Assembly (NCBI GenBank): GCA_017408395.1
Contig: JAFQUQ010000004.1
Coordinates: 1-52,768, forward strand
DNA length: 52,768 bases
Source of the DNA: Oscillospiraceae bacterium
GTDB taxonomy: Bacteria; Bacillota; Clostridia; Oscillospirales; Ruminococcaceae
Direction of reading: 5' to 3'
The notes beneath the pieces are model-generated. The model saw only the letters and a program-made list of their open reading frames with translations, was not told where the DNA came from and did not search any database. A program made the position numbers and the translations under genes. This document shows, piece by piece, positions 34,975 to 43,802 of this stretch (positions are counted from its first letter, which is position 1; every line of letters begins with the position of its first letter).

Positions 34975-36269
34975 TTACTATGGGTATAAGATTTTACAAC
35001 TGCCGTATACTGACTTTAAAAGATTATAATATAGTATGGGGCGAGGTGCACACCGACGGGGATAAAATTTCTTACGTTGGAAGTGAAAAGGACGCTCCGA
35101 AGGACGTTAAGTTTGAGCGTGAGATAAATTTAAACGGCAATCTGATTATGCCGTCATTCAAAAATGCACACACCCACTCTGCAATGTCCTTCCTGCGTTC
35201 CTATGCGGACGACCTGCCGCTGAACGACTGGCTCTTTCAGCAGGTTTTCCCTATGGAAGCAAAGCTTACGGGGGATGACATCTACCGTCTTGCAAAATTA
35301 TCCTTTGCGGAATATCTCACAAGCGGCATAACAGCCTGCTTTGATATGTATTTTGAGCCTGATTTTATGGCAAGGGCTGCCGATGAAACAGGGGTGCGTA
35401 CAATAATGTGCGGCTCCGTTGCAGGCTCTGCGGACGAGTGCGACGCCGCACTTTTAAAACTGGATACACTATATAATAAGTTTAAAAATCACAGCGAGTA
35501 CGTCAGCTACCGTTTAGGCTTCCACGCAGAATATACCACCGACGTTTCCATTATGAAGGGTATCGCCGACCTTTCGAGGAAGTATAAACAGCCCGTTTAC
35601 ACGCATAATTCGGAAACTGCGTCCGAGGTGCAGGGCTGTAAGGAGCGTCACAACGGAATGACTCCTACGGAGCTTATGGAAAGCCTTGGTATGTTTGAAT
35701 ACGGCGGCGGCGGCTTCCACTGCGTGCATATGAGCGATAAGGATCTGGGAATTTTTAAGCAGAGAGGGCTGTGGGCGGTGACAAATCCGGGCTCGAATTC
35801 CAAGCTTGCAAGCGGAATTGCGCCTTTGTGCAGAATGAATGAAACGGGCATAAATCTTGCAATCGGCACGGACGGTCCTGCAAGCAACAACGCTCTGGAT
35901 ATGTTCCGTGAAATGTATCTTGCAACGGTGCTCCAGAAGCTTAAACTTGACGATGCGGCGGCAATGCCTGCGGATATTGTGCTGGGTATGGCTTCAAAGG
36001 GCGGTGCTCTTGCAATGGGTTTAAACGACTGCGATACCATTGAAGAGGGCAAAAAGGCTGACCTTATCGTAATCGACCTTAATCAGCCCAATATGCAGCC
36101 TGTCAACAACATTGTTAAAAATATAGTATACAGCGGCTCGAAGTCGAATATTCAGCTTACAATGTGCAACGGACGTGTGCTTTATGAAAAGGGCGAGTTT
36201 AAAACGATGGACATTGAGCGTGTTTATGCGGAAGCGGCGGAGTGCACCGAGAGGATGAAGAAGGAGTAA
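34971..36269 (+). CDS. Amidohydrolase, MTA/SAH deaminase-like
   Basis: A 432-aa amidohydrolase-superfamily protein close to 5-methylthioadenosine / S-adenosylhomocysteine deaminases (MtaD/DadD type). Metal and catalytic residues: [10 protein letters not shown] (His67, His69), [22 protein letters not shown] and [11 protein letters not shown] (Asp). ATG 34971 is chosen because it overlaps the mtnA TGA and is preceded by GGAAAGAGG. The coupling with mtnA suggests a route from methylthioadenosine to methylthioinosine and then, via a phosphorylase not seen here, to the MtnA substrate. Guanine or other aminohydrolase activity is possible. Confidence 0.85.
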   Translation: MITMGIRFYNCRILTLKDYNIVWGEVHTDGDKISYVGSEKDAPKDVKFEREINLNGNLIMPSFKNAHTHSAMSFLRSYADDLPLNDWLFQQVFPMEAKLTGDDIYRLAKLSFAEYLTSGITACFDMYFEPDFMARAADETGVRTIMCGSVAGSADECDAALLKLDTLYNKFKNHSEYVSYRLGFHAEYTTDVSIMKGIADLSRKYKQPVYTHNSETASEVQGCKERHNGMTPTELMESLGMFEYGGGGFHCVHMSDKDLGIFKQRGLWAVTNPGSNSKLASGIAPLCRMNETGINLAIGTDGPASNNALDMFREMYLATVLQKLKLDDAAAMPADIVLGMASKGGALAMGLNDCDTIEEGKKADLIVIDLNQPNMQPVNNIVKNIVYSGSKSNIQLTMCNGRVLYEKGEFKTMDIERVYAEAAECTERMKKE

Positions 36270-36283
36270 TTTGAAAAAAACGC

Positions 36284-36312
36284 TTGACAAAACCCATATC
36301 AGATGATATAAT
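36284..36312 (+). promoter_or_regulatory. Distal promoter of the surface-protein gene
   Basis: Perfect TTGACA, 17-base spacer, TATAAT, about 310 bases before the ORF. Confidence 0.8.
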
Positions 36313-36329
36313 CAGCAAAGCGATATTCG

Positions 36330-36420
36330 TCACGAGTTATTACAAAGCGGTTACGAAAATGTCAGCGCTGTAACTCCTTAAACACCGTCGGAAGCTTAAA
36401 AAGCTCACTTTTTGGTGAAA
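36330..36420 (+). other. Structured leader between two promoters
   Basis: GAGTTATTAC...GCG can pair with CGC..GTAACTC (about 36335-36376), enclosing GTTAC/GTAAC as an alternative. A second hairpin (CACC...GGTG with AAGCTT..AAGCT inside) follows. It could be a regulatory leader or a small RNA made from the distal promoter. No known riboswitch was recognised. Confidence 0.35.
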
Positions 36421-36470
36421 AGTGTACAGCATAAATGAAAATCTGTTTTAAAATTTGGTGCAGATGTACA

Positions 36471-36499
36471 TTGACACTTTCGTAATTGGGTGGTAGAAT
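36471..36499 (+). promoter_or_regulatory. Proximal promoter of the surface-protein gene
   Basis: TTGACA and TAGAAT are 17 bases apart, about 120 bases before the start codon. Confidence 0.7.
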
Positions 36500-36621
36500 A
36501 ATAGCGTGATATAAAGAAAGCGTTTAAGTAACCTTTCGGAGTATCGCAAGTAATATAGATTTCCATTACATATTTGGAAATATATAAAGAAAAAACGAAA
36601 CAAAACAAGGAGGAATTTTTC

Positions 36622-38397
36622 ATGAACATGAAAAAGACAATCGCTGCAGTAGCAGCATGCGCAGTAGCTACATCTGCAATGGCTACAACAGTTTTCGCTG
36701 ATGATTCAGTATCTCTCAAGTACAACCTCGTTCGTAACGTATACTCCGTTGAACCAGGTTCCGTAACATTCTCCACACAGATCGAACACCTTTCTGATAC
36801 AACAGCTAAGGACTTCGTTCAGATTCAGCTCAAGGATATTTCCGGCAACCTCAAAGAAGAAGATGCTAAGTGGACTGTATCCGGTAACACACTTACAGAT
36901 AACGTAAGAGACAAGGCATTCAACTTTGTTGATTTCATCGATGGTACACACTCTTGGGAACTCAACGCAAGCTCATGGGTTAAGTCTCCATACAACGGCA
37001 CATCCGTTATGACTATCCCTGTTGATGACAAGGGTATCAACCCAACAACAGGCGGTTTCACAGCTACAGTTGCAGTAACAACTCCACACCTTGGTTCTGA
37101 CTGGAATGGTGCTGACCTCGCTGCTGAAATGTCCTACACAGTAGGCGCTGGCCTTGCTGATCTCGTTGTAACAGATGCTAAGGTATTAGCTCTCAACCCA
37201 GTATGGGCTGCTGATCACGATCCAGCTCCAACAGTAGAAGGCAAGATCGTTGTTAAGGAACTTGCTCCTGCTTACGACGTTGCTGACGGTGCTTTCATCA
37301 AGTACGATATCAACGACAACAAGGTTCTCGATGCTAAGGAAGACAAGACAGTTTCTGAACTTTACGCTGTACCAAACGTAATCGCTGCTCTCGAAGCTGG
37401 CACAGATGATGCTAAGGAAGCTATCAACTTTGCAGATGATGAAGCTGTAAAGGTTATTCTCCACACTGTAATGTCTGCATGGTCCGCTACAAGCGAAAAG
37501 GTTACTAAGTACCCAATGCTCACAAACTACAACACAACATCCCGTGGTGCTAATTACAAGACAATCACATCCACAGAAAACGATACAGGTAACCTCTACG
37601 TTACAGCTGCATATCCAGAGAACATCGACGGTGCTCTCACAAACATCCTCGAATACCTCTCTGCTGATGACATGAGCCTCATCTCAAAGGGCAAGTCCTA
37701 CATCAACGTTGTTCCAGTAATCAACGACGTAATCGCTAACTACGATGATGTTACATTCACATTCAACACAGCTGCTGACGGCGTAAACGCTAAGGGTGAA
37801 TACGACGCTAACGGCGACAAGCAGTACACTAAGTTTGCTCAGCACCTCTACAACCTCTACGGTGATGAAAACACAGAATATGTTTACTCTTCTTCTTATG
37901 ACTGGACAGGTTACAACCTCTGGGCTGGCGCTCTCGTTGTAAACGGCAACCTCACAATGAGCCTCCAGGATACAAACGTATTCGACTACGGTGCTACAAC
38001 ACTTTCCTTCAACTGGACAGACGCTATCGACGGTGCTGTTGTTAACACATATGCAACATACCTCACAAAGATGCAGCTCGCTACATCTTACATCTGGTTC
38101 TGGGATTCCCTCGAAGTAACAGGTGCTAACACAGAAGCTGAAGACGTTGCTTCTGACGCTGGCGTTGAAGCTGACGAAGACGTTATCGAAGAAGACGTTG
38201 AAGAAGATGTTGTTGAAGAAGACATCGAAGAAGACGTTGTTGAAGAAGACGTTGAAGAAGACGTTGTAGTTGACGAACCAGTAGTAGAAGATGTTCCTGT
38301 AGTTGAAAACCCAGGTACAGGTAACGCTCCTGTAGCACTCGCTGTAATTCCAGTAGCTCTCGCTGCTGCTGCAGTAGTTGCTAAGAAGAGAGGCTAA
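36622..38397 (+). CDS. Abundant cell-wall-anchored surface protein
   Basis: A 591-aa secreted protein. Signal peptide MNMKKTIAAVAACAVATSAM ending near TTVFA; a large beta-rich acidic ectodomain rich in Thr, Asn and aromatic residues; an approximately 35-residue acidic stretch of imperfect EEDVVEED/EEDIEED repeats (about 535-570). It ends with a sortase-type signal NPGTG, a hydrophobic segment (APVALAVIPVALAAAAVVA) and KKRG. Codon choice is strongly restricted (CCA, ACA, GCT, AAG, CTC) compared with its neighbours, and it has two good promoters, AAGGAGG and tandem terminators. All of this points to very high expression. It may be a major coat or adhesion protein; no family was recognised. Confidence 0.8.
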   Translation: MNMKKTIAAVAACAVATSAMATTVFADDSVSLKYNLVRNVYSVEPGSVTFSTQIEHLSDTTAKDFVQIQLKDISGNLKEEDAKWTVSGNTLTDNVRDKAFNFVDFIDGTHSWELNASSWVKSPYNGTSVMTIPVDDKGINPTTGGFTATVAVTTPHLGSDWNGADLAAEMSYTVGAGLADLVVTDAKVLALNPVWAADHDPAPTVEGKIVVKELAPAYDVADGAFIKYDINDNKVLDAKEDKTVSELYAVPNVIAALEAGTDDAKEAINFADDEAVKVILHTVMSAWSATSEKVTKYPMLTNYNTTSRGANYKTITSTENDTGNLYVTAAYPENIDGALTNILEYLSADDMSLISKGKSYINVVPVINDVIANYDDVTFTFNTAADGVNAKGEYDANGDKQYTKFAQHLYNLYGDENTEYVYSSSYDWTGYNLWAGALVVNGNLTMSLQDTNVFDYGATTLSFNWTDAIDGAVVNTYATYLTKMQLATSYIWFWDSLEVTGANTEAEDVASDAGVEADEDVIEEDVEEDVVEEDIEEDVVEEDVEEDVVVDEPVVEDVPVVENPGTGNAPVALAVIPVALAAAAVVAKKRG

Positions 38398-38506
38398 TTC
38401 CATACCGTTCAAAACGGTGTGCAATGCGCAAATCTTCGTGAAAAATAACTTATAACTTTAACATACGATGTTAAATGTATAACGTTATTCTAACATCAAA
38501 CTTTCA

Positions 38507-38547
38507 GACCGCTGTACGGTGCAGAACGTACAGCGGTCTTTCTTTTT
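38507..38547 (+). terminator. Strong intrinsic terminator
   Basis: GACCGCTGTACG/CGTACAGCGGTC (12 bp, 8-nt loop) is followed by TTTCTTTTT. Confidence 0.9.
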
Positions 38548-38603
38548 GCAGAATACCACCCCTGATCTGAAGCTCAGAAAAGGGTGGTATTCTGCTTTTA
38601 TTT
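38548..38603 (+). terminator. Second tandem terminator
   Basis: A perfect 14-bp stem GCAGAATACCACCC/GGGTGGTATTCTGC with an inner CTGA/TCAG pairing, followed by TTTTATTTG. It abuts the first terminator and insulates the ABC locus from the surface-protein gene. Confidence 0.85.
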
Positions 38604-38643
38604 GTACACTTTGCACAATCGGGATATACCAACCTACTCCTTT

Positions 38644-38672
38644 TTGACTAATCTAAAACGTTTTAGTAACCT
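38644..38672 (+). promoter_or_regulatory. LacI-type operator, possible upstream promoter
   Basis: CTAAAACGTTTTAG (38653-38666) is a perfect 14-bp CG-centred palindrome. It lies exactly between TTGACT and a weak TAACCT, 17 bases apart, 75 bases upstream of the main promoter. Confidence 0.6.
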
Positions 38673-38740
38673 AATAAATTACAATAATGTTATATTGTGT
38701 GAACAAAAGCGTAATAATGTACAAAATCGTTTTTGTCGCC

Positions 38741-38769
38741 TTGACAAGGCTTATGCAAATTGATATAAT
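38741..38769 (+). promoter_or_regulatory. Main promoter of the sugar ABC locus
   Basis: Perfect TTGACA, 17-base spacer, TATAAT, giving an approximately 130-nt leader before the binding-protein gene. Confidence 0.85.
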
Positions 38770-38798
38770 TATAATACGACTCAATGACTTTTCATCAG

Positions 38799-38839
38799 AT
38801 GTGTACATAACTATCACGTTTTACATGAGATGTACACAT
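38799..38839 (+). promoter_or_regulatory. Paired ATGTxTACAT-type sites in the leader
   Basis: ATGTGTACAT (38799-38808, perfect palindrome) and ATGTACACAT (38830-38839) are 31 bases apart, three helical turns. ATGTACACAT also occurs upstream of pulA at 25867. Confidence 0.45.
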
Positions 38840-38908
38840 TTTTGTATTCTGTTGAATGAGTTAGACAATACAGATATTTGCGATTTTATATGAAAGGTGG
38901 TCTATCTG

Positions 38909-41791
38909 TTGTCGAAGAAAACAAATTTAAGGAGAATTGTTTCCGCTGCAATCGCTGCATTGCTGTGTGTGTCCGTTTTTGCAACCGTACCTGTAACGGC
39001 TGAAAACACAAACACCACTTCGGCAGAGGAAACAACGCTGTTTGTCAAGCAGAAAACTTACAGCGAATATTACGATGAAATTGCCAATGTGGCAAGACCC
39101 GACGAGGAAGCTCAGCTGAATTTTGTTGACGCTGTTGACGGTGCTGAGGTTGAGGTCGGAAGCTACGAAGGCAAGGACAATGTAGTAATCTGGAAAAATG
39201 AAGAGGGTACTCTCAACTTTGAGGTGGATGTTCCGAAAGCGGGCGCTTACAGCTTAGAAATGTCCTATATCCAGATCGAAGGCGGCACTGCAACTTCCGA
39301 AGTTTCCGTGCTCATTAACGGCGAGTCACCATATGACTCCGCAGGACGTGTAAATGTTCCGAGAATCTGGACAAGCGACGGCCCGATCTATCAGGACAGT
39401 AAGGACAATGACGTGCGTCCTCCGCAGGTTGAAAAGCCTATGTGGAATGTTACCGCTTTCAAGGATGAAGACGGTCTTTTTAATGAGCCGCTTCTTTTTA
39501 ATCTTGAAGAGGGTAAAAACACCATTTCTCTCTACTCTGAACGTGCGATGTTTGCTATCGAGTACATTAAAATTTATAATGTAGGCGAGTATGCGGCTTA
39601 TTCCAAGCCTTCCGAAAGCGAGCTTTCCGCTAATGCAGGCACTGAAAACATCAAGCTTCAGGGTGAAAATTACGCTTATACAAATTCACAGACTCTTTTC
39701 CCGACTTATGACAGAGGTAACTACCTTACAGAACCTTCCCATCCTACAAAGCAGCGCTACAATACAGTCGGCGACGGCACATGGGATAATTCGGGTCAGG
39801 CTATTACATGGGAATTTACTGCTGAAACAGCAGGTTACTACAAGCTTAATCTTAAGGCTCGTCAGAATGAGCTGAGAGGTCTTTTCAGTAACCGCCGTGT
39901 TTATATTGACGGTGAAGTTCCTTCCGAGCCTTTCTCTGAAATCAAGTTCTACTACGATGACGACTGGTGTGCAGTAACTGCCGAGGATGAAAACGGCGAA
40001 CCTGCTTACTTCTATCTTGACAAGGGCAAGCATACCATTACTCTTGAATGTATCCCGGGCGACATCGGTGAGTCCATGCGTAAACTGGACAGCATCGTTT
40101 ACGAAGCTAACCAGTACTATATGCAGATCCTTATGATCACAGGTCCTTCTCCCGATAAGTACACCGACTATAACGTTCATAAGGAAATTCCTGAGCTTCT
40201 CGAAAGATTTGAAGTTCTCGGCAACCTTCTCAGAAAAGAGAGAGCTGTTATCGAAGAGCTTGCAGGTATCGAAGGCTCCGAAGCTGCTGCGCTTGACCGT
40301 CTTGCTGACGTTTTTGACAAGTGCATAAAGCGTCCTTATAAAATTCCAAGTTATATCGGCACTATCAAGGATAACGTTACTGCTGTTTCCTCATGGATGC
40401 GTCAGTACAGAAGCCAGCCTCTTGAAATCGACTTTATCGAAATCGTTCCTGCAAACAATGAGCCGACTTCTGTAAAGAAGAACTTCTTCAAGGACTTTGC
40501 TTTCGGTCTAAAGGCACTCTGGGGCTCCTTCTTTGAAGACTATACCGTTCTTTCTGATGTAACAGAAAATTCCATCAACGTATGGGTCGGTATCGGTCGT
40601 GACCAGACAAACGTTATCAAGCAGATGACTGACTCCCAGTTCTCAACAGAATACGACATAGATGTTTCCGTAAACCTTGTACAGGGTACTATTATGGAAG
40701 CTGTTCTCGCAGGCAAGGGTCCTGACGTTGCTCTGTTTATCGGCGGCGAATTCCCGATAAACCTTGCTATCAGAGGTCTTATCCAGCCTGTAAACAATCT
40801 CCCTGATTATGACGAAGTAGCTGCTCGTTTCCAGAAAAACGCAACTGTTATGTATACATACGACGGAGATGTTTACGGTGTGCCTATCACACAGACATTC
40901 CCTATGATGTTCTATCGTAAGGATATGCTTGCTGAGGTTGGTATTTCCGAGCCTCCTGCAACATGGGAAGAGCTTATCGACATTCTTCCTGCTCTCCAGA
41001 GAAAGTATATGCAGCCGGGTCTTGTTCTTCCTGGTAACGTAAACGGTACTGCCGTTTCTCCTGCTACCGAATCCGGTCATACTTTCGCTCTCCTTATGCT
41101 CCAGACAGGTACAAACTATTATAACGCAGACCAGACCGCTACAAACTTTGACAGTCAGGCAGCTGTTGACGCTTTTGCTACATGGACTGACTTCTATAAT
41201 GTTTATAAGTTTGACCAGGTTTACGACGGCTTTACACGTTTCAGAACAGGTGAAGCTCCTATCGTAATCCAGAACTACTGTACATTCTATAACCAGCTCA
41301 ATACTGCTGCCCCTGAAATCAAGGGACTCTGGGACTTCGCTCCTGTTCCCGGCACAGTACAGGCTGACGGTACTATTTCTAATGCCGCAAACTCCAACGG
41401 TTCAGGCGCTATCATTCTCCGTGACTGCAAGAATGTTGAAGCTGCGTGGACTTATATCAAGTGGTTTACAGAAACTGACACTATGGTTGAATACGGTCAG
41501 AACGTTGAAGGCGTAATGGGTCCTCTCGGACGTTTTGAATCCGCAAATATGGAAGCTCTTGAAAAGCTCAACTGGTCCAAGAATGACCTTGAAAAGATTA
41601 TGGGTCAGATGAATCAGCTGGAAGAAATTCCAATCGTTCCGTCAGCTTACGTTGTAACACGAAGCATTATGAATGCGTTCCGTGCTGTTGTTAACGATAA
41701 GGAAAATGCGAGAGAAACTCTCAGACTTTACAATATCGACATTAACAACGAAATTACAAGAAAACGTGAGAATCTCGGACTTGATTCTTAA
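38909..41791 (+). CDS. Sugar ABC transporter binding protein fused to N-terminal carbohydrate-binding-like domains
   Basis: About 960 aa, far longer than the usual 400-450 aa of solute-binding proteins. Signal peptide (KKTNLRRIVSAAIAALLCVS), then two beta-sandwich domains resembling CBM6/CBM35 modules. The first, about 70-225, has LNFEVDVPKAGAYSLEMSY and FAIEYIKIYN. The second, about 250-400, has ITWEFTAETAGYYKLNLKAR and KHTITLECIPGDIGES. A helical linker (about 405-505) and a C-terminal family 1 binding protein (about 550-955) follow, with GPDVALFIGG, YGVPITQTFPMMFYRKDML and NGSGAIILRDCKNVEAAWTYIKWF. TTG 38909 is preferred because the earlier GTG overlaps the AAAGGTGG site. First gene of the locus. 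Confidence 0.85.
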   Translation: MSKKTNLRRIVSAAIAALLCVSVFATVPVTAENTNTTSAEETTLFVKQKTYSEYYDEIANVARPDEEAQLNFVDAVDGAEVEVGSYEGKDNVVIWKNEEGTLNFEVDVPKAGAYSLEMSYIQIEGGTATSEVSVLINGESPYDSAGRVNVPRIWTSDGPIYQDSKDNDVRPPQVEKPMWNVTAFKDEDGLFNEPLLFNLEEGKNTISLYSERAMFAIEYIKIYNVGEYAAYSKPSESELSANAGTENIKLQGENYAYTNSQTLFPTYDRGNYLTEPSHPTKQRYNTVGDGTWDNSGQAITWEFTAETAGYYKLNLKARQNELRGLFSNRRVYIDGEVPSEPFSEIKFYYDDDWCAVTAEDENGEPAYFYLDKGKHTITLECIPGDIGESMRKLDSIVYEANQYYMQILMITGPSPDKYTDYNVHKEIPELLERFEVLGNLLRKERAVIEELAGIEGSEAAALDRLADVFDKCIKRPYKIPSYIGTIKDNVTAVSSWMRQYRSQPLEIDFIEIVPANNEPTSVKKNFFKDFAFGLKALWGSFFEDYTVLSDVTENSINVWVGIGRDQTNVIKQMTDSQFSTEYDIDVSVNLVQGTIMEAVLAGKGPDVALFIGGEFPINLAIRGLIQPVNNLPDYDEVAARFQKNATVMYTYDGDVYGVPITQTFPMMFYRKDMLAEVGISEPPATWEELIDILPALQRKYMQPGLVLPGNVNGTAVSPATESGHTFALLMLQTGTNYYNADQTATNFDSQAAVDAFATWTDFYNVYKFDQVYDGFTRFRTGEAPIVIQNYCTFYNQLNTAAPEIKGLWDFAPVPGTVQADGTISNAANSNGSGAIILRDCKNVEAAWTYIKWFTETDTMVEYGQNVEGVMGPLGRFESANMEALEKLNWSKNDLEKIMGQMNQLEEIPIVPSAYVVTRSIMNAFRAVVNDKENARETLRLYNIDINNEITRKRENLGLDS

Positions 41792-41809
41792 AAGAACGGA
41801 GGGTTCCCT

Positions 41810-42775
41810 TTGGCTGAACAGATTCAGAAAAAAGAAATTCTGTTAAGAGAAGAGCAGAAGCATACTTTTAAGGAAAATTTCCATTATACACTCCACGAAA
41901 TGAAGCGTAACAGCATGTGTTATGTAATGCTTGCACCGTTTATGATCTTCTTTCTCCTGTTTACGGTAATTCCTGTAATTATGGCTCTGCCTATCGGCTT
42001 TACAGATTTCGATATGGCGCATTTCCCGCCTAAATTTATCGGCTTTGATAACTTCTATGCAATGTTCATCGAAGACGACGTATTCATCGGTTCTATCAGA
42101 ACAACACTTATCTTTGCTATCTTCACAGGTCCGCTCAGTTATGCGCTGAGCTTCCTGCTGGCATGGCTCATCAACGAGCTGCACCCTGTGCTTAAGACAG
42201 TGTTCACACTTATCTTCTATGCACCATCAATGGCAGGTAACATCTACTTCGTATGGCAGCTTATCTTCTCAGGTGACTCCTACGGTTACCTCAATGCGGC
42301 TCTTTCCACACTGGGTATCACAACAGGTGCCGTTCAGTGGCTTACAGACGCAAACTATGTTCTCCCTTGTGTAATTGTTGTACAGCTCTGGGTTTCCATG
42401 GGTGCAGGCTTCCTTGCGCTCCGTGCAGGCTTCCAGGGTATTGACAAGTCAATGTACGAAGCAGGCGCTATCGAGGGTATCAAGAACAGAACACAGGAAC
42501 TTATCTTCATTACGATCCCTTCAATGGGTCCTCAGCTCATGTTCGCTGCTGTAATGCAGATCGTTTCCTCCTTCACAGTTGATATTGTAGGACGTTCCCT
42601 CGCAGGCTTCCCATCAACTGACTATAAGGTACATACTATTATGACTCACGCATTCGACTATGGCTGGGTTCGTTACGAAATGGGCTACGCTTCAGCTATC
42701 TGCTTTGTACTGTTCATTGCAATGCTGGTGTGCAACAAGCTTATCAGTAAGATTCTCGGCAAATATATGAACTAA
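41810..42775 (+). CDS. Sugar ABC transporter permease, pair 1 (MalF type)
   Basis: A 321-aa inner-membrane protein with six predicted membrane segments. The EAA-loop EAGAIEGIKNRTQELIFITIPSMGP contacts the ATPase. It starts at a TTG preceded by GGAGGG, 18 bases after the binding-protein gene. It forms the channel with the next permease. No ATPase gene is present in the locus, so a shared MsmX/UgpC-type ATPase encoded elsewhere is expected, as usual for this transporter class in Firmicutes. Confidence 0.92.
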   Translation: MAEQIQKKEILLREEQKHTFKENFHYTLHEMKRNSMCYVMLAPFMIFFLLFTVIPVIMALPIGFTDFDMAHFPPKFIGFDNFYAMFIEDDVFIGSIRTTLIFAIFTGPLSYALSFLLAWLINELHPVLKTVFTLIFYAPSMAGNIYFVWQLIFSGDSYGYLNAALSTLGITTGAVQWLTDANYVLPCVIVVQLWVSMGAGFLALRAGFQGIDKSMYEAGAIEGIKNRTQELIFITIPSMGPQLMFAAVMQIVSSFTVDIVGRSLAGFPSTDYKVHTIMTHAFDYGWVRYEMGYASAICFVLFIAMLVCNKLISKILGKYMN

Positions 42776-42791
42776 AAGGGGTGAGATCATA

Positions 42792-43766
42792 ATGGCTAAG
42801 AAAAAAGACTTGAAACCGTCTGAGATAGCAGCACAGCTTGAAGCTGAAAACGCTGCGGCTCTTGAAGCCCTCAGAAAAAGACGTGAAAAAGAGCACAGAA
42901 AAATGGAAAAATCCAAGGGTACCAACAAGCGTGTAGGTAAGTCCTGGAAGAACGACATCGGCATTTTCCTGCTGCTTACATTCCTGGGCTTATTTATGAT
43001 TGCACCGATTTACATTGCTATTGTAACATCAATCAAGCCTGTACAGGAAATCTTCATCATGCCGCCTCGTCTTTACGCTATGGACCCGACGGGCGACAAC
43101 TTCAAGGATCTGTTCGTTGTTGCAAACAACTCCTGGGTACCTTTCTCCAGAAACGTATTCAACAGTATCTTTGTTACAGTAACAGCTACCGTTCTTCACG
43201 TTGTATTTGCTTGTATGGCGTCGTTTATTCTTGCTAAGTGCAGATTCCCGGGCGTTAAGCTTATCAACAAGATAGTAGTTATCGCACTTCTCTTCAACTC
43301 AACAGTTACTTACATCATGCAGTACATTGTTATGGCAAATCTCGGTATGATCAACACATATTCCGCACTTATCCTTCCTCTTATCGCTTCCTCAATGGGT
43401 CTTTACCTTATGATCCAGAGCGTAGGTCAGATCCCTGACGCTATGATCGAAGCTGCAAAGGTTGATGGTGCAGGTCTTATGCGTATATGCTGGGGCATCG
43501 TAATGCCGAACTCTAAGCCTGCTATTATGACAATTATCATCTTCCAGTTCCAGGCTGCTTGGAACTCAACGGGCGGTAACCTCGTTTATGATGAGGCACT
43601 TAAGACAATTCCGACAGTAGTTCAGCAGATCGCTGCAGCAGGTATCGCAAGACAGGGTGCTATCGCAGCTTCCGCAGTTGTACTTATGGTACCGCCTCTT
43701 GCAATCTTTATTGCAGCTCAGAGTAACGTTATGGAAACTATGGCTCACGCCGGTATGAAGGATTAA
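42792..43766 (+). CDS. Sugar ABC transporter permease, pair 1 (MalG type)
   Basis: A 324-aa permease with a charged cytoplasmic N-terminus (residues 1-55, EALRKRREKEHRKMEKSK) and six membrane segments. EAAKVDGAGLMRICWGIVMPNSKPA is the EAA loop typical of the MalG/ThuG side. It follows permease 1 by 16 bases with AAGGGGTGA as RBS. Confidence 0.92.
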   Translation: MAKKKDLKPSEIAAQLEAENAAALEALRKRREKEHRKMEKSKGTNKRVGKSWKNDIGIFLLLTFLGLFMIAPIYIAIVTSIKPVQEIFIMPPRLYAMDPTGDNFKDLFVVANNSWVPFSRNVFNSIFVTVTATVLHVVFACMASFILAKCRFPGVKLINKIVVIALLFNSTVTYIMQYIVMANLGMINTYSALILPLIASSMGLYLMIQSVGQIPDAMIEAAKVDGAGLMRICWGIVMPNSKPAIMTIIIFQFQAAWNSTGGNLVYDEALKTIPTVVQQIAAAGIARQGAIAASAVVLMVPPLAIFIAAQSNVMETMAHAGMKD

Positions 43767-43802
43767 TCTTCCGTGGGCAGAATATTTGGAAAGGGTGATA
43801 AT

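Noticed and set aside
37684-38424. 246-aa minus-strand open frame under the surface-protein gene
   Set aside because: It is a shadow of the strongly biased codon usage of the plus-strand gene, with low-complexity Val/Phe/Asn content.
38687-38893. 68-aa open frame upstream of the ABC locus
   Set aside because: It spans the promoter and operator sites and has no RBS or recognisable product.
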